Shown here one piece after another: positions 15,163 through 23,238 of a DNA stretch of 43,758 bases. Source of the DNA: Streptacidiphilus melanogenes (GTDB taxonomy: Bacteria; Actinomycetota; Actinomycetes; Streptomycetales; Streptomycetaceae); NCBI RefSeq assembly GCF_000787835.1, contig NZ_BBPP01000008.1:162051-205808 (forward strand), in the 5' to 3' direction. Position 1 is the first letter of the stretch, and each line of letters starts with the position of its first letter. A program made the position numbers and the translations under genes. The notes under the pieces are model-generated. The model saw nothing but the letters and a program-made list of their open reading frames with translations. It did no database searches and was not told the origin of the DNA.

Positions 15163-16191
15163 GTGACGGTGAAACGAGACGGTGCCACGACGCGCACCGC
15201 GGCGGCCCCGACCGGTCCCGCGATCGTCGTGGACGGACTGACCAAGCGCTTCGGCGAGCGCACCGCGTTCGCCGACGTGTCCTTCGACGTGGCCTACGGC
15301 GAGGTCTTCGGCTTCCTCGGGCCGAACGGGGCGGGCAAGACCACCACGGTGCGCACCCTCGGCACCCTGCTGGCGCCCACCTCCGGCAACGCGACGGTCG
15401 CGGGCCTGCCGCTGACCGAGGCCAACGGCGTCGAGATCCGCCGCCGCATCGCGGTCATGCCCGAGTCGCCCGGCCTGTACCTGCGCCTCAGCGTCGCGGA
15501 GAACCTCGAGTTCTTCGCCGGGCTCTACGAGCTCGACGACCGGCGCGGGCGCATCGAGCGCGCCCTGCGCGCGGTCAACCTGCTCGACCGGGCGGGCGAT
15601 CCGTGCCGCGCCCTGTCCAAGGGCCTGCGGCAGCGCGTCGGCCTGGCCCGCGCCCTGCTGAGCGACCCGCAGATCCTCTTCCTCGACGAGCCGACCTCAG
15701 GCCTCGACCCGCTGGCCGCCCGCGACGTGCACGGCCTGATCGACGGCCTGCGCCGCCAGGGCGTCACCATCTTCCTGACCACGCACCGCCTGGCCGAGGC
15801 CGAGGCGCTGTGCGACCGCGTCGGCATCATGAACACCACGCTGCGCACCATCGGCCGCCCGGACGAGCTGCGCGAGCAGTTGTTCGCCAAGACCCTGCAG
15901 ATCACCACCCGCACGCCGCTGGACGATCCTGACGCCGTGTTCGCCGGGCTGCCCGGCGTGGAGGGCTGGCACGCGCGCACCGCCGATCCCGGCGGCCCCG
16001 GCGGTGCGGGCGGTGCAGGCGGTGCGGGTTACGTGCTCACCCTCTCGGACGCGGAGCTCGCGGCTCCCGCCGCGGCCCGCGCGGTGGTCGGAGCGGGCGC
16101 GGACCTGCTCGCGCTCAGCCCGTCCCACCACTCCCTGGAGGACGTCTACCTCCAGCTCATCGACGAGGACGTGGAGGCACGGACCCGATGA
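15163..16191 (+). CDS. ABC transporter ATP-binding protein
   Basis: The 342-residue ATPase has Walker A GPNGAGKT at 53-60, the signature LSKGLRQ at 151-157 (a variant of LSGGQ), Walker B ILFLDEP at 171-177, and the H loop in FLTTHRLAEAEAL. The C-terminal domain holds a Gly/Ala-rich repeat (GGPGGAGGAGGAG) and ends DVYLQLIDEDVEA, like drug and antibiotic exporters of the DrrA type. GTG 15163 lies directly beyond the operator and is probably leaderless; GTG 15169 is an alternative. Its stop overlaps the permease start (ATGA at 16188-16191). The substrate is unknown. Confidence 0.93.
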   Translation: MTVKRDGATTRTAAAPTGPAIVVDGLTKRFGERTAFADVSFDVAYGEVFGFLGPNGAGKTTTVRTLGTLLAPTSGNATVAGLPLTEANGVEIRRRIAVMPESPGLYLRLSVAENLEFFAGLYELDDRRGRIERALRAVNLLDRAGDPCRALSKGLRQRVGLARALLSDPQILFLDEPTSGLDPLAARDVHGLIDGLRRQGVTIFLTTHRLAEAEALCDRVGIMNTTLRTIGRPDELREQLFAKTLQITTRTPLDDPDAVFAGLPGVEGWHARTADPGGPGGAGGAGGAGYVLTLSDAELAAPAAARAVVGAGADLLALSPSHHSLEDVYLQLIDEDVEARTR

Positions 16192-16940
16192 ACGCCCTGC
16201 AGAGCCCCCTGAGCTGGACCCGCATCCGGGCGCTGATCCGCAAGGAGGTCAACGACTACCGGCGCAACCGCTTCATCGCCGTCACCATGGCGGTGCTGCC
16301 CGTGGTGTTCATGATCAGCCCGGTGATCACCATCTTCAAGCTGCCCGCGGACGCGCCCGCGTCGAGGATCGACACGGTGGTCGGCCTCTCGCTGCTCTAC
16401 CTCATGCTGATCCCCGCCCTCGTCCCGGCGGTCGTCGCCTCCTACGCGGTGGTCGGCGAGCGCGAACAGGGCACCCTCGAACCGGTGCTGACCACCCCCG
16501 TCCGCCCCACCGAGTTCCTGCTCGGCAAGGCGCTGGCCGCCCTCCTGCCGACGCTGCTGATCTCGTACCTGATGTACGGCGTCTTCCTGGCGGCGGTGGG
16601 GGCTTTCGCGCACGAGAACGTCGTGCACGACATCTTCCAGGCGCCCAGGATCCTCGCCCAGCTCCTGTTCACCCCGCTGCTGGCCGGCTGGTCGATCTGG
16701 GTGGGCATCGCCATCTCCACCCGCAGCAGCGACGTCCGAGTCGCCCAGCAGCTCAGCTCGTTCGCGAGCCTGCCACCGCTGGCGGTGGCCGCGCTGGTGG
16801 GCTTCGACGTCATCAAGCCCACGCTGACGGTGGCTCTGGGCCTGGGCCTCGCCCTGCTGGTGATCGACGTGCTCGCCTGGCGGGTGGTCTCCACCCTGTT
16901 CCACCGCGAACGCCTGCTGACCGGCGGCGTCAAGGCCTGA
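16188..16940 (+). CDS. ABC-2 type transporter permease
   Basis: This 250-residue membrane protein has six predicted helices and the ABC-2 motif region YAVVGEREQGTLEPVLTTPVRPTEFLLGKALAALLP, the coupling segment of exporter permeases. The N-terminus (RIRALIRKEVNDYRRNRF) is the usual cytoplasmic elbow. ATG 16188 overlaps the ATPase stop, so the two are made in equal amounts. With the ATPase it forms a two-component exporter whose promoter is under the shared palindrome. Lipid, peptide or drug export are all possible, and membrane stress would fit the SPFH neighbour. Confidence 0.9.
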   Translation: MNALQSPLSWTRIRALIRKEVNDYRRNRFIAVTMAVLPVVFMISPVITIFKLPADAPASRIDTVVGLSLLYLMLIPALVPAVVASYAVVGEREQGTLEPVLTTPVRPTEFLLGKALAALLPTLLISYLMYGVFLAAVGAFAHENVVHDIFQAPRILAQLLFTPLLAGWSIWVGIAISTRSSDVRVAQQLSSFASLPPLAVAALVGFDVIKPTLTVALGLGLALLVIDVLAWRVVSTLFHRERLLTGGVKA

Positions 16941-16960
16941 CGCCGCCCGGCCGGCCGGCC

Positions 16961-17170
16961 CTACCTCCAGCGGCGCCGCCGCCGGCCGAAGAACCACCCC
17001 GCCGGCGGCTTGTCCGCCCGCCACGGCTCCGGCTCCGGCGCCTCCCGCCGCCACCGCGCCGCCAGCATCCGCGCCCGCGCCGACGGCTCACTGTGCTCCG
17101 CGCCCCGCACGAACGCCTCGTCCAGGACGACGCCGTCCCAGTCCCCCACGGCCCCGCCGTCCTCCGCCAT
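16961..17170 (-). CDS. small conserved actinobacterial protein, unknown function
   Basis: The 69-residue protein begins at ATG 17170, directly preceded by GGAGGA, which decides the start. It reads MAEDGGAVGDWDGVVLDEAF... with a core SARARMLAARWRREAPEPEPW and a Trp/Phe plus polyarginine C-terminus (GWFFGRRRRRWR). I recall similar small proteins from Streptomyces genomes, with no assigned role. It faces the ABC permease convergently across 20 bases. Confidence 0.65.
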   Translation of the reverse strand: MAEDGGAVGDWDGVVLDEAFVRGAEHSEPSARARMLAARWRREAPEPEPWRADKPPAGWFFGRRRRRWR

Positions 17171-17287
17171 CCGTCCTCCGCCCGTTCCCGACCCGACCCC
17201 ACACGGGCCGACGATGGGCCAAGTCTGCTCCACCGCCCGTCAAGTCCACGTGAGGGCCGTCTCGGAGCAGCGGAGCCGCGTCTCGGG

Positions 17288-17452
17288 TCAGCGGCGACCG
17301 ACGCCTTGGCGGTCGAGACAGCCGATCAGTGCGGCCTCCTGGCGCAGCAGCCGTTCGCGGTCGTCCGGCGAGCACATCGCGCAGACGGAGCGCTGCCCGT
17401 CACGCCCCACCGGCCAGTCGCACCCCTGCGCCAGGTCGCGGGCGATGTCCAT
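17288..17452 (-). CDS. 54-residue Cys-rich small protein, possible zinc-binding
   Basis: ATG 17452 opens a 54-codon frame ending TGA at 17288-17290. Nearly all codons end in G or C. Cysteines at 11, 24, 27 and 44 (QGCDWP, VCAMC, IGCLD) give a C-x12-C-x2-C-x16-C pattern that could hold one zinc. The rest is charged (SPDDRERLLRQEAALIG). GAGGGG lies 11 bases upstream, a little far. It follows the MFS exporter by 49 bases on the same strand and may share its transcript. No family is recognised. Confidence 0.55.
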   Translation of the reverse strand: MDIARDLAQGCDWPVGRDGQRSVCAMCSPDDRERLLRQEAALIGCLDRQGVGRR

Positions 17453-17501
17453 TCCGTGGTGACGCCCCTCGCGCTCGTCGGCAACGGCGTCCCCGCTGAA
17501 C

Positions 17502-18956
17502 TCAGACGGGGGAGTGGTCGGTGTCGGCGAGGGCGACGCGGGGTGCGGGGGTGGATGCCTCCGGCGTGGGCTTGCGGAGCGGGATGCAGGAGGCGACCGC
17601 CGCCGCGGTGAGGGAGACGGCGCAGCCGACGAGCATGCCGGTGCGGAATCCGTTGAGGGAGGGGACAGCGTAAGGGCCGAGGTGGGTGGTCATGTGCGAG
17701 AGGACGACGCCGACCACGGCCGCGGACAGCGTGGTGCCGATGGAGCGCATCAGCGTGTTGAAGCTGTTGGCCGAGCCCGTCTCGGAGAGCGGCACCGCGC
17801 CCATGATGAGGGCGGGCATCGCGCCGTAGGCGAGGGCCACGCCGCTGTTGATGACGATCGAGACGGCCAGCAGCCCCCAGACCGAGCCCATGAGCGCGAC
17901 CGAGGAGCCGTAGCCGAGGGCGATGACGAGGCTGCCGACGACCAGCGTGGTCTTCGGGGTGCGCGCGGCGGAGAGCTTGGCGCCCAGCGGTGAGACGAGC
18001 ATCATCATCAGGCCCGCCGGGGCCATCCACAGGCCGGCGGCCTGCATGGACTGGCCGAGGCCGTAGCCGGTCGCGGTCGGCAGCTGGAGCAGCTGAGGGG
18101 TGATCAGGGCGGAGGCGTACATCGCGAAGCCCACCACGATGGAGGCGGCGTTCGTCAGCAGCACCTGGCCGCGTGCGGTGACCCGCAGGTCGACCAGCGG
18201 GGAGGCGGAGCGCAGCTCCCACCAGGCCCAGGCGAGCAGCACGAGGACGGCCGTGCCGAACAGGCCGAGGGTGGCGCCGCCGGTCCAACCCCAGTCGGCG
18301 CCCTTGGAGATGGCCAGGAGCAGGCAGACCAGGCCACCGCCGAGCCCGAGGGCTCCGGGGATGTCGAAGCTGCCGTCGGCCCGCGCCGGGACAGCGGGGA
18401 TCAGGGCCCAGATCAGCGCGCCGACCAGGATGCTGAGCGCACCTGCGGCCCAGAACAGCACGTGCCAGTTGGCGTGCTGCGCGACGGCGGCCGAGATCGG
18501 GAGGCCGAGCGCGCCGCCGATGCCGAGCGAGGAGCTGATCAGGGCGATCGCGGAGCCCATCCGCTCCGGAGGCAGCACGTCGCGCAGGGTGCTGATGCCG
18601 ATCGGCACCAGGCCCGCGCCGATGCCCTGCAGGCCCCGGCCGACGATCATCGGCGCGAGCGAGCCCGCCGTCGCGCACACGACCGAGCCCGCGATCACCG
18701 GGACCATGCAGATCAGCAACATCGGCTTCTTGCCGTGGAGGTCCGCCAGGCGGCCGATCGCCGGAGTGGTGACGGCGGCGGCGAGCAGCGTCGCCGTGAC
18801 CGCCCAGGACGTGTTGCCCGCGGTGGTGTGCAGCAGCCTCGGCAGCTCGCCGATCAGCGGCACGATCAGGGTCTGCATCAGTGAGACGACGATCCCGGCG
18901 AGGGCCAGCACACCGACGACGACGCCGGTGCGGGGTGCCGGCTGCGAGCCGTCCAT
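17502..18956 (-). CDS. MFS exporter, DHA2-like (14 helices)
   Basis: The 484-residue protein has about 14 membrane helices. Motif A is seen as GRLADLHGKKPML after helix 2, and motif C-like SSSLGIGGALGLPISA lies in helix 5. VVCATAGSLAPMIVGRGLQGIGAGL is typical of drug:H+ antiporters of the DHA2 group. ATG 18956 follows AAGGAG, which decides the start over upstream ATGs. The likely role is efflux of a drug or secondary metabolite. The promoter carries an inverted repeat over the -35, so the gene is probably repressed until its substrate appears, but no TetR or MarR gene adjoins it. Confidence 0.92.
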   Translation of the reverse strand: MDGSQPAPRTGVVVGVLALAGIVVSLMQTLIVPLIGELPRLLHTTAGNTSWAVTATLLAAAVTTPAIGRLADLHGKKPMLLICMVPVIAGSVVCATAGSLAPMIVGRGLQGIGAGLVPIGISTLRDVLPPERMGSAIALISSSLGIGGALGLPISAAVAQHANWHVLFWAAGALSILVGALIWALIPAVPARADGSFDIPGALGLGGGLVCLLLAISKGADWGWTGGATLGLFGTAVLVLLAWAWWELRSASPLVDLRVTARGQVLLTNAASIVVGFAMYASALITPQLLQLPTATGYGLGQSMQAAGLWMAPAGLMMMLVSPLGAKLSAARTPKTTLVVGSLVIALGYGSSVALMGSVWGLLAVSIVINSGVALAYGAMPALIMGAVPLSETGSANSFNTLMRSIGTTLSAAVVGVVLSHMTTHLGPYAVPSLNGFRTGMLVGCAVSLTAAAVASCIPLRKPTPEASTPAPRVALADTDHSPV

Positions 18957-19022
18957 GCGGTTCTCCTTGCGATGACTGCGAGCGTGACGGTGGAGCGTGG
19001 AGCATGAGCGCCAGCGATATGC

Positions 19023-19061
19023 ACAGTACATACAGCGTGCGTGATGCACAATCGATGCATC
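19023..19061 (-). promoter_or_regulatory. MFS promoter with overlapping inverted repeat
   Basis: Read leftward, TTGTGC (19051-19046) and TACTGT (19028-19023) are spaced by 17 bases, a plausible -35 and -10. GATGCA at 19043-19048 repeats inverted as TGCATC at 19056-19061 across 7 bases, covering the -35. This is the layout of a repressor-controlled efflux gene. Confidence 0.45.
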
Positions 19062-19140
19062 GTGAATGCTGCTTTGGCGTGATCGTCCGGTGGATCGCTC
19101 GCCGCCTGGTCGCGCAGGCCTTGACGGCTTCGTGCTGACG

Positions 19141-19169
19141 CTGTGAAGGATTACGGGAGTTTGTATAAC
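19141..19169 (+). promoter_or_regulatory. promoter of the GT2 gene
   Basis: TATAAC at 19164-19169 is a good -10. CTGTGA at 19141-19146, 17 bases upstream, is a weak -35. The codons between here and 19233 lack G/C bias, which places the start codon downstream at GTG 19233. Confidence 0.4.
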
Positions 19170-19232
19170 AATGCAGTTCGGCGGCCTTGGCGATCTTGTG
19201 GCCCTCTTTCCTGGCCCCTAAGTTCCCTTGGC

Positions 19233-20234
19233 GTGTCCACCTCGCCATTGATCAGTGTCATCGTCGCCGCACACGACCTCCAGGGCACCCTGGGGACCTG
19301 CCTGCAGTCGGTGCTGGGACAGTCCTTCCGCGACATCGAAGTCGTCGTCGCCGCGGACGCGTCCCCTGAGTGCCCGCCAGACGTGATCGGCGCCGCGGAA
19401 CTGGAGGACGGCCGGGTGTCGGTCGTGCGCCTGGACACCGTCGCCTCCGTCGGCGCGGCCCGGAACGCCGGCGCGGCGCGGGCCACGGGCGCGTACCTGC
19501 TCTTTCTCGACGCCGACCACGTCCTGTGGGACGGCACGCTCCAGGCCATGGCCGACCGGCTGCGCGCCTGCGGCGGGCCCGACGTGCTGCTCTTCGGCCA
19601 CACCCGGCTGCACCGCGGCCGCTCCTGGCCCGGCGGCGCGGCCGAACTGCTGGCCGGGCAGGGGGCGGCCACCTTCGCCCCCACCGGCCAGCCCCAACTG
19701 TTCGGCGCGCCCGCCTACATGTGGGACCGGCTGGTCCGCCGGGACCTGTGGCTCCGGTCGGGCGCGGCGTTCCCCGACGGTCTGCACGAGGAGATCTCCG
19801 TCCAGCACCGCCTGATGCTCGCCGCGTCCACCGCGGCCGTCCTCAAGTGGGACTGCGCGCAGCTGCGCCGCCGCCACACCGCCCACCCGGCAGGCGGCCC
19901 CGGCGGCACCCACTTCGACGTCTTCGACCGCTACGAGGAGAGCTTCGGCCTGCTGGAGGCCCACGGGCGCGCGGACGTCGTGCCCCACCTCTTCACCCGG
20001 ATGATCCGTCAGTACCTCTTCCTGCTGGCCCTGTCGGACTGCCTCTCCCGCAGCGAACGCCAGGACTTCTTCCAGCGGGCCGCCGCGCACTACCAGCGGT
20101 ACGTCCCCGCCGGGTACGAGCGTCCGGCCGGCAAGGAGGGCGTCAAGTTCCAGCTCCTGGCCAACGGAGGCTACGCCGCCTTCCAGACCGCGCGGATGCC
20201 CGCCGTCGCCAGGGTCGTCCTGTCGCGCTCGTAG
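19233..20234 (+). CDS. family 2 glycosyltransferase
   Basis: The 333-residue protein begins like GT-A family 2 enzymes (PLISVIVAAHDLQGTLGTCLQSVLGQSFRDIEVVVAADAS). It has SVGAARNAGAARATGAYLLFLDADH, whose Asp93-Ala-Asp95 is the metal and sugar-nucleotide site. GTG 19233 is chosen because high GC3 coding begins there; the upstream frame contains the -10 and low-bias codons. No ribosome site is seen. The C-terminal half resembles the glycosyltransferase module found next to CDP-glycerol glycerophosphotransferases in streptomycetes, so a role in wall polymer synthesis is possible. No membrane helix is evident. Confidence 0.85.
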   Translation: MSTSPLISVIVAAHDLQGTLGTCLQSVLGQSFRDIEVVVAADASPECPPDVIGAAELEDGRVSVVRLDTVASVGAARNAGAARATGAYLLFLDADHVLWDGTLQAMADRLRACGGPDVLLFGHTRLHRGRSWPGGAAELLAGQGAATFAPTGQPQLFGAPAYMWDRLVRRDLWLRSGAAFPDGLHEEISVQHRLMLAASTAAVLKWDCAQLRRRHTAHPAGGPGGTHFDVFDRYEESFGLLEAHGRADVVPHLFTRMIRQYLFLLALSDCLSRSERQDFFQRAAAHYQRYVPAGYERPAGKEGVKFQLLANGGYAAFQTARMPAVARVVLSRS

Positions 20235-20258
20235 GCCCTGTCCGGCCGGACGCGGAAG

Positions 20259-20315
20259 ACGGGCTCAGCCCGTTCGAGCCGCGGGAACACGAAACCGTCG
20301 CCGCCACTCCGACGG
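20259..20315. terminator. convergent hairpins
   Basis: Between two convergent genes, ACGGGCT at 20259-20265 is inverted at 20267-20273. CCGTCG at 20295-20300 is inverted at 20310-20315 over a 9-base loop. Either could end transcription from both sides. Stems are short, so support is modest. Confidence 0.35.
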
Positions 20316-20365
20316 CGGACACCGGCGGCGCGGCAGCGACGGGCGGGCCGCTGCTACGGATCCTG

Positions 20366-20611
20366 CTACTGCGCGAGGCGGCAGTTGCTCAGCGTCATGC
20401 CGAAGAGGGTCGGCATGACGGTCTGCGCGCCGTTGATGTCCGTCGTCTGGACCGTGGCCGTGGAGCCCGAGTCGCCGACGTCGCAGAGGTACGTCTGCGA
20501 CTGGGGAGCATTGCTGCCGGTGTCGGCGGACGCCGTGGTCGGCAGCGCCGTCAGACCGACGATCGTCAGCAGCAGGCCGCCCGCCAGCACGGTTCCAAGA
20601 CGACGGATCAT
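20366..20611 (-). CDS. small secreted protein with one likely disulfide
   Basis: The 81-residue protein has a signal peptide (MIRRLGTVLAGGLLLTIVGL, cleavage near TASA-DTG at about 29). A mature chain of about 50 residues carries two cysteines (YLCDVG and SNCRL), probably joined. ATG 20611 is chosen because GAGG precedes it and the signal peptide begins there; ATG 20689 is an unsuitable extension. No family is recognised. The size and paired cysteines recall small secreted structural or signalling proteins of streptomycetes. Confidence 0.65.
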   Translation of the reverse strand: MIRRLGTVLAGGLLLTIVGLTALPTTASADTGSNAPQSQTYLCDVGDSGSTATVQTTDINGAQTVMPTLFGMTLSNCRLAQ

Positions 20612-20810
20612 GACCTCAGACCTCTCAGGGGGTGAAGGAAGAAACGCGAGGAATCGGTCAAATCCTCCTGCCCGGAGACGCGGAATCACTCGCGCGACAC
20701 GAGTGAACCTGTCGCGACCTGCGTTGACGCCGCCGATTGGACGAGGCGCGCCGCGAATCCGGTCAGGTCATCGGATCAGCGCCGCCGGGTCGCTTCGCGG
20801 GGCCCGGGGC

Positions 20811-21131
20811 TCACGCCGAGGCGGTCAGGTCCTCGTCGGTGTCCCGGGCGGCGTCGCCGTCGGTGTCGCGAACGGCGTCGCGAACGGCGTCGCGGACGGT
20901 GTCGCGATCGGCGTCCTCGTCGGCGGTCTTCATTGGGTCGTCTGCGGCGTCCGCTGACGTGTCGGCGTCGGCGGAGGCGTCAGCCTCGGCCTGGGGCGCG
21001 GCGTCGTCGCTGTTGTCCCGGCTCGCGAGCGCGGCGCGGATGCGCTGCAGCAGCGCCTCGTCCACGGGGGACGAGGCGCGCAGCGACGCGGCCTCGGCGG
21101 CGGACATCGGGCGGTGTCGTCTGTCGTGCAT
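20811..21131 (-). CDS. acidic hypothetical protein with tetrapeptide repeats
   Basis: This 106-residue protein starts MHDRRHRPMSAAEAASLRASSPVDEALLQ-like, with a helical N-terminal part of about 40 residues. The remainder is an Asp/Ala-rich tail that includes repeats of Arg-Asp-Thr/Ala-Val. The N-terminal part looks like a true small domain; the tail looks disordered. ATG 21131 has only a weak GTAGAG upstream, and ATG for Met9 is an alternative. No function is assigned. Confidence 0.5.
   Translation of the reverse strand: MHDRRHRPMSAAEAASLRASSPVDEALLQRIRAALASRDNSDDAAPQAEADASADADTSADAADDPMKTADEDADRDTVRDAVRDAVRDTDGDAARDTDEDLTASA
20865..20912. repeat. four tandem 12-bp units
   Basis: Two exact GTCGCGAACGGC units (20865-20888) are followed by GTCGCGGACGGT and GTCGCGATCGGC. 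They encode the in-frame tetrapeptide repeats of the leftward acidic protein. Unit number could vary between strains. Confidence 0.6.
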
Positions 21132-21259
21132 CCGCGCACTCTACCCAAGCAAACCTGCTGATCAGCGCCCCGGGGTGGGGAGGGAGCGTGCACCGGTTGT
21201 GGAGATGCTGCGCACGCGCACGGAACCTCGCGCAGGAGCTGCTACCGGGCCCGCGCGCA

Positions 21260-21283
21260 CTCCGCGCCAGACTCCGCGCCAGA
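21260..21283. repeat. 12-bp tandem duplication
   Basis: ACTCCGCGCCAG occurs twice in a row, followed by a degenerate third unit. It lies in the 173-base gap just beyond the oxidase stop codon. It has no evident function. Confidence 0.5.
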
Positions 21284-21304
21284 CCCCGCCCCAGGTCCCG
21301 GACT

Positions 21305-23158
21305 TCAGGATCCCGGCACCAGGACGCGGTCGAGGAACGGGCTGCCGAAGACGCCGTTCGGGTCCAGCGCGGTGAAGGTCGCGACCGCTGCGTTCCAGCC
21401 GTCGCCCGCCGCCTGGCCGTCGGTGTAGGAGGCGGGGATGGCCTCGCCGATCGCCGCGCTGTCGGTCCAGGCGCCGGAGGGGCCGTTGGCCCACTCCTTC
21501 GGCCACTCGTTGTGCACCGCCCCGTACGAGCCGGTGTAGTGCGAGCGGAACCACGTCTCCATCTCGCCCATGAACTGGTGGCAGCCGGGCGTGATCGGCA
21601 CCGTCGTCATGTCGAACCAGACGGAGGTGTCCCACTCCGGGTGGTCCGGGCGGGTGCGCAGCGGGGAGAGCTGCGCGCCGAGCGCGCCGGGGACGGCGCA
21701 GTCGCCGGGCTGGTCGAGGCCGGTGACGCGGATCTCCAGCGGGGCGTTCATCGGGTACTGGCCCTGCGCGGCGTAGGCGGCCAGCTTTGCGCTGTACTGC
21801 GCGTAGAAGTCACTCACCACCTGCTGGACCCGGGCCCGCGAGGTGACGACGTTGCAGCAGGTCGAGGTGATCCGCAGCGTCGTCGGGCGGACGTACAGCA
21901 GGACGTCGCTGGACCAGCCCCAGATGTCCCAGGTGCCGGTCGCGATCAGGCCGGCGCTGATCGCGTCCATCTGCGCGGCGGTGAACTGCGGCGTCGCCGC
22001 CGCGTCGCCGGCGACGATCTGGGAGAGCAGGTCCGAGACGTTCTTCGGCACGATGTCGTTGAAGGTGAAGTCGTACGGCCCGGTGACCGCGCGCGACACC
22101 CACGGCTGGTTCGGCGTCGGCGTGAACACCCGCAGCCAGGGCGAGGTCGTGAAGGGGAACCAGATGCAGACGACGCGCCCGCACTGGTCGACGTAGGAGG
22201 CCAGCGACTTCGAACCGGCCGAGGCCGGCGGCGCGAACAGGTCGGTGGCCGCGACGTTGAACCAGCTCTGGCAGCGCAGGCGCTGGTCCGGGCCGACACG
22301 CAGGGTGGCCTGCGTGACGAAGACCCGGCCGAGGTTCACCAGCAGCGCCTGGATCTGCGGATCGGTCCGCTGGAAGGTGCGCAGCGTGTACGCGCCCTGC
22401 GTCGGATCCCAGACGACGGCGGTCAGGCTCAGGATCAGATTGCTGAGCGAGCCGTAGGTGTGCCCCGGGAGCCGGGTCTCGCCGACGGCCGGGACGCCCG
22501 TGCCGCGACCGCCGGTCGCCAGCGCCCCGCCGACCGTCCCGGCGCCGATCACCGGGAAGCCGGTGAAGCCGAGCCCCGCCGACTTGAGCGTGCCGAGCAG
22601 GGTGTCCATCGTCGCCCCGGGCTGGACGGTCACGCTGGCGCCGCCGGTGGCGGCTCCGGCGCTGTTGACGCTGATGCCCGTCAGGTTGGAGGAGTCGACC
22701 AGCAGCACGTTGGCGGGCGTCCCGGCCGGGGTGACCAGCGGGGACCAGCTGTAGCCGCCCCCGCGTGGCCGCAGCCGCCAGCCGTTGGCGTGCGCCCAGT
22801 TGGCCAGCGTCACCACGTCCGCGGGGGAGGCGGGCGAGGCGCTCCACAGGCCCTCGACGAGGACCTCCTCGGACCAGTTCTGGAAGGTTTGCTGGTACAG
22901 GGCGATGCCGGAGGGGAACTGCGGCGGCGCGGGGATGGTCGTGGCCGCGCTGGCCGCGGCGATGCGCCCCAACGGCGTCCACTGCGCGGTCGTCACGGCC
23001 AGCGCGGCCGCGCCCGCGCCGAGCAGGGCGCGGCGCGAGAGAACGGGGGAGCCCGAGCGGTTCCCCGCTTCGGAGGCTTCGGAGGCTTCGGAGTGGGCGG
23101 AGGCTTTGGCGGGTTCGAGGTGTTCGTGGTGCTCGGAGTCCTTGCGCACGTGTCCCAT
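21305..23158 (-). CDS. Tat-exported VAO-family FAD oxidase, type II cholesterol-oxidase-like
   Basis: The 617-residue protein has a twin-arginine signal (LSRRALLGAGAAALAV, Arg42-Arg43) after an unusually long, acidic and His-rich N-terminus. The FAD-binding PCMH domain includes ANWAHANGWRLRPRGGGYSWSPL (119-141), VTVQPGATMDTLL and PVIGAGTVGGALATGGRGTG. From about 300 on it follows the cholesterol oxidase substrate-binding domain, including LEIRVTGLD with Glu475 and Arg477, the gate pair of type II enzymes. Those enzymes bind FAD covalently through a His where this protein has Tyr136, so its flavin may be non-covalent. The product could be a sterol or other alcohol oxidase. AGGAGG lies a little far (about 14 bases) from ATG 23158. 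A TACAAT -10 lies upstream. Confidence 0.8.
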   Translation of the reverse strand: MGHVRKDSEHHEHLEPAKASAHSEASEASEAGNRSGSPVLSRRALLGAGAAALAVTTAQWTPLGRIAAASAATTIPAPPQFPSGIALYQQTFQNWSEEVLVEGLWSASPASPADVVTLANWAHANGWRLRPRGGGYSWSPLVTPAGTPANVLLVDSSNLTGISVNSAGAATGGASVTVQPGATMDTLLGTLKSAGLGFTGFPVIGAGTVGGALATGGRGTGVPAVGETRLPGHTYGSLSNLILSLTAVVWDPTQGAYTLRTFQRTDPQIQALLVNLGRVFVTQATLRVGPDQRLRCQSWFNVAATDLFAPPASAGSKSLASYVDQCGRVVCIWFPFTTSPWLRVFTPTPNQPWVSRAVTGPYDFTFNDIVPKNVSDLLSQIVAGDAAATPQFTAAQMDAISAGLIATGTWDIWGWSSDVLLYVRPTTLRITSTCCNVVTSRARVQQVVSDFYAQYSAKLAAYAAQGQYPMNAPLEIRVTGLDQPGDCAVPGALGAQLSPLRTRPDHPEWDTSVWFDMTTVPITPGCHQFMGEMETWFRSHYTGSYGAVHNEWPKEWANGPSGAWTDSAAIGEAIPASYTDGQAAGDGWNAAVATFTALDPNGVFGSPFLDRVLVPGS

Positions 23159-23238
23159 GGCTTGCGTAGCCGTCCCTCCTGACGGGCCGCGCCTGGCTGC
23201 GTGCGGTCAGCTGACAGCGGTAGCTGATGGATCGTCAG

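Noticed and set aside
16949..16960. GGCCGGCCGGCC as a terminator between the ABC permease and the small gene
   Set aside because: It is a simple GC repeat in a 20-base gap and makes only a short stem with almost no loop.
20865..20912. Possible CRISPR-like repeats
   Set aside because: The 12-bp units are adjacent with no spacers and encode tetrapeptides in frame. No cas gene is in the window.
23206..23215. GTCAGCTGAC palindrome as an operator of the oxidase gene
   Set aside because: Ten symmetrical bases in GC-rich DNA are expected by chance in a window of this size, and it lies downstream of the likely -10. It is noted only in the promoter entry.
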